64,000 nt of DNA from JACRLV01 sp045863555 (GCA_045863555.1 BTUU01000014.1:1-64000), one strand, 5' to 3'. Positions 7,500-17,104 are shown, counted from the stretch's first letter. Program-made: numbers and translations. The notes: generated by a model from the sequence alone, not told the origin.

Positions 7500-9776
7500 A
7501 TGACAGCATTCCAGCGTACTTTCCTGATAATCCCGATGGCGATGCTCGCCATGGCGGCTCTAACCGGCTGTCGAGATCACATGCCGCATGCGCTGACGTG
7601 GCCGGGCGGCGGTGAGATCCAGTACAGCCACGCAAAACCGCCGGAGGGCGGCTATTACTCCAACTGGGATCCCTTCGCCGCGTCGCTCGAAGTTAAGCCG
7701 ATCAAGGCCGTCAACCCCGTCCGCACGCAGCACGTTCTCATCGCCACCGTTCGCGACAAGGACGGCAAGCCCCTTCCGAACCGGCGCGTCGAGTGGACCC
7801 TGGCGGAAGGCGGCGTGGGCGACATCGTCGAAGTCGACGAAAGCGGCTTCCGCGCCAGCCGTGGCTACAAGGTCACCTCGCGCTATGCCGTCACGCACAC
7901 GAACAACTTCAGCCACACGCTCACGCTCGGGACGGACGATACCTCCGACGACATCAAGCTTGAGCCCGGCCAGACCTGGTGCGTCATCACCTCTCCGATC
8001 GAGGGCGACACGCATGTCATGGTCTACGCCCCCGGAATCTACAACTGGAACGACCACAAGGTCTTCGTCACCAAGCATTGGTACGACGTCCGCTGGCAGG
8101 TTCCGCCGCCGGCCGTCAACCCCGTCGGCACGACGCACGAGATGGCAACGCTCGTGGCCAAGGCCTCCGATGGCACTCCCCTCGCCGATTACCTCGTAAC
8201 CTACAAGGTTCTCGACGGCCCGGCCGCGGTTTTTGAACCCGGCGGTCAGTCGGTCGCGTCGGTGAAGACGGATGCGAATGGCGTCGCCAAGGTCGTCCTG
8301 AAGCAGACCAAACCCGCCGAGGGCACGAACAACATCTCGGTCGACATCTGGCGCCCGGAAAACGTGCAGTGCTGCAAGCCCGCGGTGCACATCGCGCTCG
8401 AGCGCACGTCCAAGACCTGGGTCGGCGCGAAGATCGCGTGCAACAAGACCGCCCCGGCATCCGTCCTCGCCGGACAGCCGTTCACGTATGAAATCACCGT
8501 CTCCAACCCGTCCACGGTCGAGGCCAAGGACGTCGTTGTGACCGACGCCCTGCCCGACGGGATCACGCACAATTCCAGCAATCCGCCGGCGCAGGTCGAC
8601 GGCGGCAAGCTGACTTGGGCGCTCGGAACGGTCGCCGGCGGCGCCACGAAGTCGATCAAGATCCAGGTAACCGCGACCAAGACCGGCAAGTTCGAGAACT
8701 GTGCCGAAGTCAAGGCCGCCATGGATCTCTCGAGCCGCTGCTGCGCGACGACGGTCGTTACCTCGCCCAAGCTCTCGGTCGAGAAGAAGTGCCCGTCGAC
8801 CGTCATCCTCTGCGACCCGATCGAGTACGTGATCGTCGTCAAGAACGCCGGCGATGGCCCCGCGACGAATGTCCAGGTCACCGACCAGCTGCCTGACGGC
8901 ATCGTCACGACCGACAACAAGTCCTCCGTCGTGTCGAACGTCGGCACCCTCAACGCCGGCCAGTCGCGCGAAATCCGCATCACGGCCAAGGCCACGAAGA
9001 CCGGTACCTTTGAGAACAAGGTCACGGCCAAGGCGGACGGCAATCTCTCCGCGGAAACGAGCTGCACGACCAAGGTCGTCCGGCCCGTCCTCGAAGTCAC
9101 CAAGAAGGGTCCGGAGATGCGCTACGTCGGCCGCAACGCCGCGTTCGACATCACCGTCACCAACAAGGGCGACGCTCCGGCGCGCGACACCGTGCTGGTT
9201 GACCCGCTGCCCGCCGGCACCACGTTCGTCAGCGCCGACAACGGCGGCACGATGGCCGATGGCAAGGTCACCTGGCGCCTCGGCACGCTCGAACCCGGCG
9301 CCTCGAAGAAGGTCACCATCACGCTGAAACCCAACCAGCGCGGCGCACAGAAGAACACGGCCACCGCGACCGCATACTGTGCGGAATCGTCGGCCACCGC
9401 GCCGTTCGACGTTCAGGGCGTGGCGGCGATCCTGCTCGAAGTCATCGACGTCGAAGACCCGATCGAGGTTGGCGCGAATGAGACTTACATCATCACCGTG
9501 ACCAACCAGGGCTCGGCCGACGACAAGAACATCGTGATCACCTGCACGCTGCCGCCGGAGATGGACTACGTCTCCAGCGACGGCCCGACGAAGGCGGCGG
9601 TCTCCGGAAAGACCGTCAAGTTCGCGCCGATTGCAGCCCTCGCGCCGAAGGCCAAGGCCGTCTTCAAGGTCGTGGTCAAGGGTACCAAGGAGGGCGACCT
9701 GCGCTTCAAGACGACACTGGAGAGCGACGTCATCGACGTCCCGGTCGAAGAGACCGAGAGCACGCACGTGTACTGA
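7500..9776 (+). CDS. DUF11-repeat lipoprotein (large cell-surface protein)
   Basis: A 758-residue lipoprotein: hydrophobic leader, then lipobox LTGC (21-24). Two Ig-like domains follow (about 70-160 and 210-300; the second resembles invasin Big_1, with KTDANGVAKV). At least four DUF11 repeats then run from about 310 to 750, with the recurring pattern of V-T-N-x-G, V-x-D-x-L-P-x-G and L-G-T/L. Paired cysteines inside the repeats (SRCCATT, CPSTVILCDP) suggest disulphides. The layout recalls the DUF11 part of chlamydial OmcB envelope proteins. The start is set by a strong ribosome-binding site at 7485-7499. The C-terminal nine residues, EETESTHVY, are identical to the end of the next gene, its paralogue. 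Probably exported and structural. Confidence 0.9.
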   Translation: MTAFQRTFLIIPMAMLAMAALTGCRDHMPHALTWPGGGEIQYSHAKPPEGGYYSNWDPFAASLEVKPIKAVNPVRTQHVLIATVRDKDGKPLPNRRVEWTLAEGGVGDIVEVDESGFRASRGYKVTSRYAVTHTNNFSHTLTLGTDDTSDDIKLEPGQTWCVITSPIEGDTHVMVYAPGIYNWNDHKVFVTKHWYDVRWQVPPPAVNPVGTTHEMATLVAKASDGTPLADYLVTYKVLDGPAAVFEPGGQSVASVKTDANGVAKVVLKQTKPAEGTNNISVDIWRPENVQCCKPAVHIALERTSKTWVGAKIACNKTAPASVLAGQPFTYEITVSNPSTVEAKDVVVTDALPDGITHNSSNPPAQVDGGKLTWALGTVAGGATKSIKIQVTATKTGKFENCAEVKAAMDLSSRCCATTVVTSPKLSVEKKCPSTVILCDPIEYVIVVKNAGDGPATNVQVTDQLPDGIVTTDNKSSVVSNVGTLNAGQSREIRITAKATKTGTFENKVTAKADGNLSAETSCTTKVVRPVLEVTKKGPEMRYVGRNAAFDITVTNKGDAPARDTVLVDPLPAGTTFVSADNGGTMADGKVTWRLGTLEPGASKKVTITLKPNQRGAQKNTATATAYCAESSATAPFDVQGVAAILLEVIDVEDPIEVGANETYIITVTNQGSADDKNIVITCTLPPEMDYVSSDGPTKAAVSGKTVKFAPIAALAPKAKAVFKVVVKGTKEGDLRFKTTLESDVIDVPVEETESTHVY

Positions 9777-9796
9777 TTTGCAGTAGCGCATGAACG

Positions 9797-9830
9797 GGGG
9801 CGCCGGGCGTGAAGCCCGGCGCCCCTTTTT
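9797..9830 (+). terminator. Intrinsic terminator between the DUF11 paralogues
   Basis: A perfect 12-bp stem, GGGGCGCCGGGC (9797-9808) with GCCCGGCGCCCC (9814-9825), has a GTGAA loop and is followed by TTTTT. It separates the two paralogues, so the second probably has its own promoter or depends on read-through. Confidence 0.93.
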
Positions 9831-9887
9831 CGACCCTCACGAATTCCTCCCGCCGGCTTCCGCCGGCTGCGTTTTTGGAGATCCAAC

Positions 9888-11399
9888 ATGACGAACAGAC
9901 GTTTCACTTCCGCCGCGGTGCTGGCGCTGCTCGCGCTCGCCGCGGGCGCTCCGCTCGCGTGGGGCCAGGAGCGGGTGCGAACCCCCGAGCCACAGGCCCC
10001 CCGCGGCCCCGAGCTCGTCCGCACGGAGAATTACTATCCCAGCGGCACGCGCGCCACCAGCGCCATCCTCGTCGAGCGCTTCACGCCCTCAGAGGTGCGC
10101 ATCAACACCGATTTCGAGTACCAGATCAAAGTCACGAATCTCACGCAGCGCGAACTCCGCGACGTCGTTCTGGTCGAGCAGTTTCCCGCCACGCTGAAGG
10201 TCAAGGCCACCGGCCCTGCGACGAGAATCAATACGGACGACCGGACGGGAAGCTGGACCTGGGCAAAGATCGCCCCCGGCGCGACCGAGACCATCCGCGT
10301 CCAGGCCACCACGGATGCCGCCGACCCGCTCTCGATGTGCGCCACCGTGACGTTCGAGGAAGTCTTCTGCGCAACCACGAAGGTCGTTGAGCCCAAGCTC
10401 GCGCTTCAGAAGTTCGCGCCCGCCGAGGTCATCCTCTGCGACCCGATTCCGCTGCGCTTCGTCGTCACGAATCCCGGAACCGGTGTCGTCAACAACGTGA
10501 AGATCACCGACGCCCTCCCCGCCGGCCTCGCCACGGCGGACGGCAAGACCAGCCTGACCTTCGACGCCGGAGATCTCGCCGCCGGACAGTCTCGCGAGTT
10601 CACCGCGACCGTCCAGGCCGCCAAGACCGGCGATTACAAGAACACCGCCAAGGCCCAGGACGCCAGCGGACTCACCGCCGAGGCATCCGCCGCGACGATC
10701 GTTCGCCAGCCCGTGCTTGCCATCCGCAAGACCGGGCCTGATCTCCGCTACGTCGGCCGTACCGCGAAATTCGAAATCACCGTCGAGAACACCGGCGACG
10801 CCCCCGCGCGCGACGCGGTCCTGACCGACATGATCCCGGCCGGGACCGAAGTCGTCGAAGCCGACGGCGGCCAGACCTCCGCCGGCAAGGTCGCCTGGAA
10901 TCTCGGCACGCTCGCGCCGAAGGCGTCCAGGAAGGTCTCGCTGACGCTCAAGTGCAACGACATCGGCAAGAAGGTCAATAACGCGACTGTCGAGGCATAC
11001 TGTGCGAAGGCCGCAGCCTCGCTGCCCTTCGAAGTCCGCGGCATCCCGGCCGTCCTGCTGGAAGTCGTCGACGAGCCCGACCCGATCGAAATCGCCGGCA
11101 TCGTCACCTACACCATCGAAGTCACCAACCAGGGTTCCGCCGTCGGCACGAATATCGTGATCGACTGCATGCTGCCGCCGGAACTCCAGTACCAGTCCGC
11201 GACCGGTCCTACGCAGGCGAAGGTCTCCGGCCAGAACGTGAAGTTCGAGCCGCTGCCCTCGCTCGCCCCGAAGGCGAAGGTCACGTTCAAGGTCGTCGCC
11301 AAGGGCGTGAAGGAAGGCGACGTCCGGTTCAAGGTCAGCATGACAACCGATCAGACGACGAGCCCGGTTGAGGAAACCGAGAGCACGCACGTGTACTGA
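9888..11399 (+). CDS. DUF11-repeat exported protein, paralogue of preceding gene
   Basis: A 503-residue protein with a Sec signal peptide (1-26, ending LAWGQ) in place of the lipobox of its paralogue. Four DUF11-type repeats fill most of the length (about 60-165, 170-265, 275-375, 385-495). Conserved Cys residues (SMCATV, EVFCATT, ILCDP) sit at positions equivalent to those in the first protein. The last nine residues, EETESTHVY, match exactly. The ATG follows GGAGATCCAAC, a good ribosome-binding site. Domain order and cysteine placement resemble OmcB-type cysteine-rich envelope proteins. The pair looks like a duplication with different anchoring, one lipidated and one soluble. Confidence 0.9.
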   Translation: MTNRRFTSAAVLALLALAAGAPLAWGQERVRTPEPQAPRGPELVRTENYYPSGTRATSAILVERFTPSEVRINTDFEYQIKVTNLTQRELRDVVLVEQFPATLKVKATGPATRINTDDRTGSWTWAKIAPGATETIRVQATTDAADPLSMCATVTFEEVFCATTKVVEPKLALQKFAPAEVILCDPIPLRFVVTNPGTGVVNNVKITDALPAGLATADGKTSLTFDAGDLAAGQSREFTATVQAAKTGDYKNTAKAQDASGLTAEASAATIVRQPVLAIRKTGPDLRYVGRTAKFEITVENTGDAPARDAVLTDMIPAGTEVVEADGGQTSAGKVAWNLGTLAPKASRKVSLTLKCNDIGKKVNNATVEAYCAKAAASLPFEVRGIPAVLLEVVDEPDPIEIAGIVTYTIEVTNQGSAVGTNIVIDCMLPPELQYQSATGPTQAKVSGQNVKFEPLPSLAPKAKVTFKVVAKGVKEGDVRFKVSMTTDQTTSPVEETESTHVY

Positions 11400-11453
11400 T
11401 CACCCGCAAGCTCCAGGAGGGGGGCTGCGCATCGCGCGCAGCCGTTGACACGC

Positions 11454-11498
11454 GAAGAGCGAGCCCCGCCGCTGCGGCCGGCTCGCTCTTCGTGTTTT
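11454..11498 (+). terminator. Terminator between convergent genes
   Basis: A 12-bp perfect stem, GAAGAGCGAGCC (11454-11465) with GGCTCGCTCTTC (11480-11491), has a G/C-rich loop and is followed by GTGTTTTC. It lies between the second DUF11 gene and the convergent minus-strand gene. A second short G/C hairpin around 11423-11444 precedes it. Confidence 0.8.
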
Positions 11499-11527
11499 CG
11501 CATCTCAATTGCGGAGCCGCGGAGCGA

Positions 11528-12247
11528 TTACTTCGCCCGCATCCCGTCAACCTTGCTCGTGAAGTCCGCCCGCTTGCCCTCGGGCAGCGCATCCCGAACC
11601 TGCGTGATGTACGAATTCAGCAGATCCGCGTGCTGCGCGTCGAGGCCCGCCTGATCGCGTACCGGTGCGGCCGAACTGGCCTGCTCGCGGAACGTCGCCG
11701 TCACCGCCTCCAGCTTCGCAACTTCCTCCGCCGAAAGCGAGAGCCCCTTCGCGATGCGGTACACGTCGATCGGCCGCAGTTCGCCCGTCGGATTCGACTT
11801 CAGCCGGTCCAGCGTCGCGTCGAGCCTGGCCTTCTGGTCGTCCTTCAGGATCAGCCGCAGATTGTCGAGGAACTGCCCCTCGTCCGTCTCGCCCCGGCCG
11901 ATCTTGCGCAGCTCCTCGCTGATCCGGTCGATCTCAGCCTTGTCCTTCGTCTCCTCGGCCTTTCGCAGCTCCTCCGTGAGCGCCCGAACGCGGGCCAGGA
12001 TCGTGTCCGGATCGTCGGTCGGCTGTGCGTAATGCGTGTCAACCAGCGCCTCGGCCTGCTGCATTTGATCCGGCGTCAGATTGAGCTGCTTGATGATGAA
12101 CTTTCCCTTGGCCTTCCCCGCCAGACCCGGCTTCTTGGGCGCCTGCGGCGTCGGCCGAGGACCCGGCCCGCCCGGCTGAATGTTCTGCGCCAGAACCGGC
12201 GCAACCGAAAAAGCCGCTACTGAAAGCCCGATGAGTAGCTTGCGCAT
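11528..12247 (-). CDS. Exported helical protein (Spy/LTXXQ-like)
   Basis: A 239-residue protein with a clear signal peptide (1-20, ending PVLAQ), a Pro/Gly-rich linker (22-45), and then a highly charged, helical body. LNLTPDQMQQAEAL (about 56-69) resembles the LTxxQ motif of Spy/CpxP-type periplasmic proteins. The Glu/Arg/Lys-rich stretch 80-125 is probably coiled coil. AGGAG precedes the ATG at 12247, which decides the start; an in-frame upstream extension lacks such a site and would disrupt the leader. Periplasmic chaperone-like or scaffold function is inference. Confidence 0.85.
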   Translation of the reverse strand: MRKLLIGLSVAAFSVAPVLAQNIQPGGPGPRPTPQAPKKPGLAGKAKGKFIIKQLNLTPDQMQQAEALVDTHYAQPTDDPDTILARVRALTEELRKAEETKDKAEIDRISEELRKIGRGETDEGQFLDNLRLILKDDQKARLDATLDRLKSNPTGELRPIDVYRIAKGLSLSAEEVAKLEAVTATFREQASSAAPVRDQAGLDAQHADLLNSYITQVRDALPEGKRADFTSKVDGMRAK

Positions 12248-12345
12248 CCCCGAAACTCCTGCGTTAGCGCGGCCGCAAGACGCGCGGCCATCCCATTTCT
12301 GAAAGCGTGGACGATACGCTCCCCCGCACGCCGCGCCAACCGCCC

Positions 12346-14466
12346 TCACCCGCCGAATGCCGCCTGAAAGGCGCCGAAATCCGCAAGATCGACGTCCCGG
12401 TCTCCGTCAGAATCGAAGGCATCGACGCAGTTTTCCGAGGCTTCCGTCTCCGGCCCGGTAAAGCACGCCGGCAGCGCCGAAAAATCCGCCCCGTCGACGC
12501 GACCGTCATAATTCCAGTCCCCCGGCGTCGCCGGCGGCGGTGGCTCGATCACGACGGCCGCCGCATCGCGGCGCACATAGGCGATCCCGCGCCCGGGCAG
12601 GCACGCCGCGTCGTACACGCCGCTCCCCGTCTCAAGCTGATACGCCGCCACGCCCGCTCCCGTGGCCGGATTCCAGAGCCGCAGGCTCGGCTCATACGCC
12701 TGGTTGCCCGACACGAGCAGCCGTCCATCGTCCGTATATGCCACCGTCTCCACCCAATGCTCGTGTCCGTTCAATGTCCGCAGGAGCGCCCCCGTCGCCG
12801 GATTCCAGATCCGGATGGACCGATCGATACTCCCCGTCGCGACCTGATCGCCTCCCGGCGACCAAGCCACGCTCAACACCGTGTGCGTGTGCCCCGCCAG
12901 CGTCCGAAGCAGAAGCCCCGCCGGAAAACTCCGAATCTGCGCGACCATCCCTCCGGCGATCGCGACCGCCTGACCATCCGGCGCAAACGCGATCGAACGC
13001 GCCCCGACATTTCCCGATGCAAACTCCCCCGCCGGCGTCCCGTCATCGATTCGCCAGACCCGCGCCGGACCGTCCCAGTCCCCCGCGATCACGTACGCCC
13101 CGTCCGGCGAGCACGCCAGACCGCTGACCGACGCGCTGTGCCCGGTGTGCACGCGAACCAGCGCCCCCATCGCTACCGTGAACAGTCGCACCGCCCCGTC
13201 GCTCCCGCCCGCCGCGATCAGTGAACTGTCCGGCGTAAACGCGAGGCTGCTGACCATCGCTCCAGTTGGGATCACGCGCACAACGGCGCCGTCACGCGCG
13301 TCGCGGAGCACGATCGCCCCGTCATATCCGCCTGTCGCGACGTACTCGCCGTCCACGGATGCCGCGACAGCCTCGAGTGTCCGCGAATGCTGCGTGTACT
13401 GGCCCGCCGGCGTCCCGCTCGCCGCATCCCACTCCCGCACGGTCGCGTCGCCAGCGCCGCCGAACACCATCCCCCCGCCGGACAGAATGCGCGTCCCGCT
13501 CGGCCGCCAGCCGATCCCGCCCACGGGCCCCGCATGCCCCGAAATCGTCAGCGCCGTCGTACCCGTCGCGACCTCCCACACCCGGATCGTCGAATCCACG
13601 CCGCTCGTCGCCACCCGGGCCCCATCCGGCGAAAAACGCACGGCGTTCACGCCACCCGTGTGGCCGCTCAGCGTCCGGACCAGCGCGCCGCTCGACAGCT
13701 CCCACAACTTGGCCGTGCCGTCGAGGCTCGCAGACGCCAGCAGCGTTCCATCCGGCGATACATCGATCGATCCCAGCCGCGCCGCGTGCGCGTTGATTGT
13801 CCGCGTCTCGACGCCGTCCGCGATTCGCCAGTGTCGAATCACGCCCAGCGTTCCCGTCGAAAACGCCGAGCCGCTTCCCGTGATCAGCTCCGATCCATCC
13901 GGTGTGAACGCCACCGAGAGGACATAGTGCTGCACGTTCTTCGTGAACGTCCGCACCACCTGCCCGTCGGACAGCCGCACCAGCAGCGTCGTCTCCTCCA
14001 GCCCGGACTCCGACCCGCCGATCGCGATGTACTGCCCATCCGGCGAGAACGCCGACGCATACCCCGTCTCGAGACAGCAATAGGTCTGAAGTACCGCCCC
14101 GTCGCTCAACCGGACGAGAAATCCGCCGCCCGTTCCCGTGAACACCAGCGACTCGCTGTCCGGCGAGAACTGAACCGAGTGAATCGCGGCCGATCCGAAA
14201 AACGGGTTCGTAAATGTGTAGAGCAGGCCGCCGTCCGCCGCACGCCAGACCTTGGCGGTCCCGTCTCCCGAAGCCGACGCCGCCAGCGCCCCGTCCGGCG
14301 AATAGGCGACATTCTCGACGCCGGCCGCGTGGCCGCCGGCCTGCCAGCGCACGACCGGCCGCCCCTGGCCCGCTGCGTGAAAAACCACGCCGATCGCCGC
14401 CAGAATCGCGCAGCCGCGGAAAATCGGACGCTGCATCCCCCCGACAAAACCCGGCACTTTTCGCAC
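12346..14466 (-). CDS. Exported WD40-repeat protein with dockerin-like C-terminus
   Basis: A 706-residue protein. An N-terminal hydrophobic helix (about 17-33) acts as a signal or anchor. About fourteen WD40-type blades follow (45-630), with recurrent FSPDG and xIRVW motifs, enough for two seven-bladed propellers. The C-terminal ~65 residues carry two Asp-rich dockerin/EF-hand-like loops (DWNYDGRVDGADF and DSDGDRDVDLADF). The start is GTG 14466, preceded by GAAGGGG; an ATG ten codons later is the alternative. WD40 proteins act as binding platforms, so this one is probably a surface or periplasmic scaffold. No cohesin gene is visible in the window. Confidence 0.85.
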   Translation of the reverse strand: MRKVPGFVGGMQRPIFRGCAILAAIGVVFHAAGQGRPVVRWQAGGHAAGVENVAYSPDGALAASASGDGTAKVWRAADGGLLYTFTNPFFGSAAIHSVQFSPDSESLVFTGTGGGFLVRLSDGAVLQTYCCLETGYASAFSPDGQYIAIGGSESGLEETTLLVRLSDGQVVRTFTKNVQHYVLSVAFTPDGSELITGSGSAFSTGTLGVIRHWRIADGVETRTINAHAARLGSIDVSPDGTLLASASLDGTAKLWELSSGALVRTLSGHTGGVNAVRFSPDGARVATSGVDSTIRVWEVATGTTALTISGHAGPVGGIGWRPSGTRILSGGGMVFGGAGDATVREWDAASGTPAGQYTQHSRTLEAVAASVDGEYVATGGYDGAIVLRDARDGAVVRVIPTGAMVSSLAFTPDSSLIAAGGSDGAVRLFTVAMGALVRVHTGHSASVSGLACSPDGAYVIAGDWDGPARVWRIDDGTPAGEFASGNVGARSIAFAPDGQAVAIAGGMVAQIRSFPAGLLLRTLAGHTHTVLSVAWSPGGDQVATGSIDRSIRIWNPATGALLRTLNGHEHWVETVAYTDDGRLLVSGNQAYEPSLRLWNPATGAGVAAYQLETGSGVYDAACLPGRGIAYVRRDAAAVVIEPPPPATPGDWNYDGRVDGADFSALPACFTGPETEASENCVDAFDSDGDRDVDLADFGAFQAAFGG

Positions 14467-14567
14467 GAATCGATCCCCTTCCGCCCACGGGCCCGAGACA
14501 CTTCGACCGGCGCGCAGCCCGCCCGCCTCTCCAGAACACCGCCTGCGACTCGATTATTCCCGCTGCG

Positions 14568-15428
14568 TCACGCCCGCCGCGAGGCCACGATCGCGAGCAT
14601 CTGCGGAATCGCCGGCATCCCCGGCGGCAGGTGCCAGCGCCGGTCCGCGTCGACGATCGACCCCTCAAAGAACTTGCACCCGTTCGAGTACGGGTATTCG
14701 CGCACGACGTCGATCGTCAGCCCCGCCTCGATCATCGCCGTCAGCCGGTCCGCGACGCTCCAGTTGAATTCGATGCACGCGTGAGGATTCCTGAAGTCCT
14801 TCACGCCCTCGACATATCCCGACGGCGCGAGCACCGCTCCCGAATCCGCGACGTAGTCCCGAACGCCGTCCTCCCAGCGGATCGGCTCCGCGCCGAAATA
14901 GGGAAACTTGAGCGCCAGCCGCTCGTCGAACATCGAGATCACCGGGTGAAACTCGATTCCCACCAGCCGCCCTCCCGGCCGCAGCACCGCGGCCGCGCCG
15001 CGCGCCCAGTGTTTGAGATCCGGCAGCCAGCAGAGCGCGCCGTACGAGTAGAACACGACGTCGAACTGCCGCCCCGCGCGGATCGCCTCGTCGAGCCATT
15101 CGTAGACATCCGCCCGGTGAAACTCGCCCGGCACGCCGGACTCGACCGACAGCCGCCGCGCGAATTCGATCGCCTCGTCGCTGATGTCCACGCCGGTCAC
15201 GTGCGCCCCGAGCTGCGCGATGCTCAGCGTGTCCTGCCCCGCGTTGCATTGCAGGTGCACGACCCGCGCCCGGCGCACATCGCCCAGCAGCTCGATCTCC
15301 TCCGGGAACAGCTTCGAGCCGCCCGCCCGGAAGAACGCCGCCTGGTCAACTTTGTGACTGTTGTGCGCGGCCGTCGCCGCGTTCCACGAGAGCCGGTTCT
15401 GCTCGGTGATCGTCTGGCGCGTGTCCAT
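14568..15428 (-). CDS. Class I SAM-dependent methyltransferase
   Basis: A 286-residue Rossmann-fold methyltransferase. Motif I is VVHLQCNAGQDTLSIA (57-72), followed by VTGVDISDEAIEFAR, which binds the ribose of S-adenosylmethionine. DVVFYSYGALCWLPDL supplies the motif IV region, and LRPGGRL is the typical post-core loop. The Cys in HLQCNAGQD, in place of the usual glycine, is a known variation of this subfamily. The ATG at 15428 is preferred over an upstream ATG that would add a non-conserved 17-residue tail. The substrate is unknown and neighbours give no hint. Confidence 0.9.
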   Translation of the reverse strand: MDTRQTITEQNRLSWNAATAAHNSHKVDQAAFFRAGGSKLFPEEIELLGDVRRARVVHLQCNAGQDTLSIAQLGAHVTGVDISDEAIEFARRLSVESGVPGEFHRADVYEWLDEAIRAGRQFDVVFYSYGALCWLPDLKHWARGAAAVLRPGGRLVGIEFHPVISMFDERLALKFPYFGAEPIRWEDGVRDYVADSGAVLAPSGYVEGVKDFRNPHACIEFNWSVADRLTAMIEAGLTIDVVREYPYSNGCKFFEGSIVDADRRWHLPPGMPAIPQMLAIVASRRA

Positions 15429-15584
15429 TTCCGCAGAATAGCGGGAATTCGCCCATCCGCGGCCTTTTCCCGGCCGCACCGCCCGTCCGGCGGCACGTGA
15501 ATTGCTCGGATTTCAGGCAAGATTGCGCTATCCCCTCCGCCCCCCGGAGGCTAGACTGCGCCGACACCTCACGCGGAGATGCTC

Positions 15585-16721
15585 ATGACGCCGCTCCCGG
15601 ACACGATTCACCCCCTGCTCGAAAACATGAAGCGCCTGGAGGCCAGCGACCTCCACCTCAAGACGAGCGTGCCCCCCGTCTACCGCATCGGCGGCCACCT
15701 GCGCCGGACCGACATGCCGGTGATCGAGATCGGCAGCCGCTGGATCGAGAAGGTCCTGGAGCCGATGATCCCGGAGCGCCGCCGGGCGGATTACGAGCGC
15801 CGCGGCGCCCTCGACTTCGCCATCAGTCTGCCCGACGGCGACCGCTTCCGCGTCAACGTCGCCCGCTCCTGCGACCAGCTCCACGCCGCCATCCGCCGCG
15901 TGAAAAGCAAGATCCCAAGTTTCGAAGCGCTCCACCTGCCGCCGATCTACCGCAAGATCGCCGACGAGATGCACGAGGGCCTCGTCATCATCTGCGGCGT
16001 CACAGGCTGCGGAAAAAGCACCACGCTCGCCGCGATGATCGACCACATCAACGAGGAGAAGTCCGACAACATTATCAGCATCGAGGACCCGATCGAGTAC
16101 GTATTCAAACCCAAGAAAGGCATCATCAGCCAGCGCGAGATCGGCCTCGACGTCGAGGTCTTTTCCGACGCCCTTCGCTCCGCCGTCCGCCAGGACCCCG
16201 ACGTCCTCTTCATCGGCGAGATGCGCGACCGCGAGACCATGCTCGCCGCCCTCCAGGCCGCGGAGACCGGCCACCTCGTCTTCTGCACGCTCCACACCGC
16301 CGACACGATGCAGTCGCTGGCCCGAATTCTCGAATTCTTCCCGCCCGATCAGCACACGTTCATCCGCAGCTCGCTCGCCAACGGCCTCAAGGCCATCATG
16401 GCCCAGCGGCTTCTCCCCGCGATCAAGCCCGAGATTCTCCGTGTCCCCGCGACCGAGGTGCTGCTCGCCGATCCGATCGTGCGCGAACGCATCCGCGAGG
16501 GCACCGACGAGGACCTGCCCGAGATCATCGCCGGCGCCAAGGGCACGGGCATGCACAGCTTCACCGCGTCGCTGGCGGAGCTGGTCGACAAGGACCTCGT
16601 CTACTTTGACACGGCCATGGAATTCGCCCCGAACCGCGAGGCCCTCGAAGGCCACGTCCGCGGCATCAAGACCACGGCCCAGGCGCTGGTCCATCGCGTG
16701 AAGCACCGGACGAACATGTAG
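15585..16721 (+). CDS. pilT: PilT-like type IV pilus retraction ATPase
   Basis: A 378-residue hexameric ATPase of the PilT/PilU branch of the secretion ATPase family. Visible motifs, numbered from this start: Walker A GVTGCGKST (138-146), Asp box IEDPIEY (166-172), Walker B DVLFIGEMRD (206-215), and His box TGHLVFCTLHT (228-238). The N-terminal PAS-like domain begins with SDLHLKTSVPPVYRIGG. I chose the ATG at 15585, six bases after GGAG; the ATG at 15579 directly abuts it. No pilus operon is adjacent, but pseudopilin-like genes lie nearby, so it may power surface motility or an uptake pseudopilus. Distinguishing PilT from PilU needs a phylogeny. Confidence 0.9.
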   Translation: MTPLPDTIHPLLENMKRLEASDLHLKTSVPPVYRIGGHLRRTDMPVIEIGSRWIEKVLEPMIPERRRADYERRGALDFAISLPDGDRFRVNVARSCDQLHAAIRRVKSKIPSFEALHLPPIYRKIADEMHEGLVIICGVTGCGKSTTLAAMIDHINEEKSDNIISIEDPIEYVFKPKKGIISQREIGLDVEVFSDALRSAVRQDPDVLFIGEMRDRETMLAALQAAETGHLVFCTLHTADTMQSLARILEFFPPDQHTFIRSSLANGLKAIMAQRLLPAIKPEILRVPATEVLLADPIVRERIREGTDEDLPEIIAGAKGTGMHSFTASLAELVDKDLVYFDTAMEFAPNREALEGHVRGIKTTAQALVHRVKHRTNM

Positions 16722-17104
16722 CGAGTATTCAGTAGGCTGAGCTGAGCCCGTGAATACCACAGAACTCGCGGACGACCGCGACCGGGCTCAGCCCAGCCTT
16801 TCCCCATTGCGCCCCGTGCCATTTCGAAATGAGCGGTTCGCGGTGCCGCGCACGAAGTCGGGGCGAATTCGATCGCCGCGGCGGCTCCGAACTCGAAAAA
16901 CCTCCCCTCGGGTCGACATGGCTTGACGGACGCGGCGGCGCCGGCGGAGCACGCCACTCGTGTCAGCATCGCACCCAAAATCGTCGCGAGGCCACCCGCC
17001 CCGTACCAAGCGGGATGGGGGCGCCGGTCCGGTCCCGCCTGGGTCGACACGAGACATCGCCGACCTGTACCATCCGGTCCGGGCCATACAGGCGGGAGGT
17101 CGTG
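16722..17104. other. Intergenic region with long inverted repeat
   Basis: About 380 bp without a supported gene. An inverted repeat (16734-16799) follows the pilT stop. The remainder is G/C-rich without further structure that I can see. GGGAGG at about 17093-17098 is the ribosome-binding site of the next gene. Confidence 0.5.
16734..16799. repeat. 17-bp inverted repeat after pilT
   Basis: AGGCTGAGCTGAGCCCG (16734-16750) is complementary to CGGGCTCAGCCCAGCCT (16783-16799) at 16 of 17 positions, with a 32-nt loop. It starts 12 bp after the pilT stop. There is no T-run, so it may be a 3' mRNA stabiliser or a palindromic element rather than a classical terminator. Confidence 0.8.

Noticed and set aside
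7560..9791. 743-codon minus-strand frame opposite the DUF11 lipoprotein
   Set aside because: Arg/Asp/Gly-rich shadow translation. The plus strand has a signal peptide, repeats and a strong ribosome-binding site.
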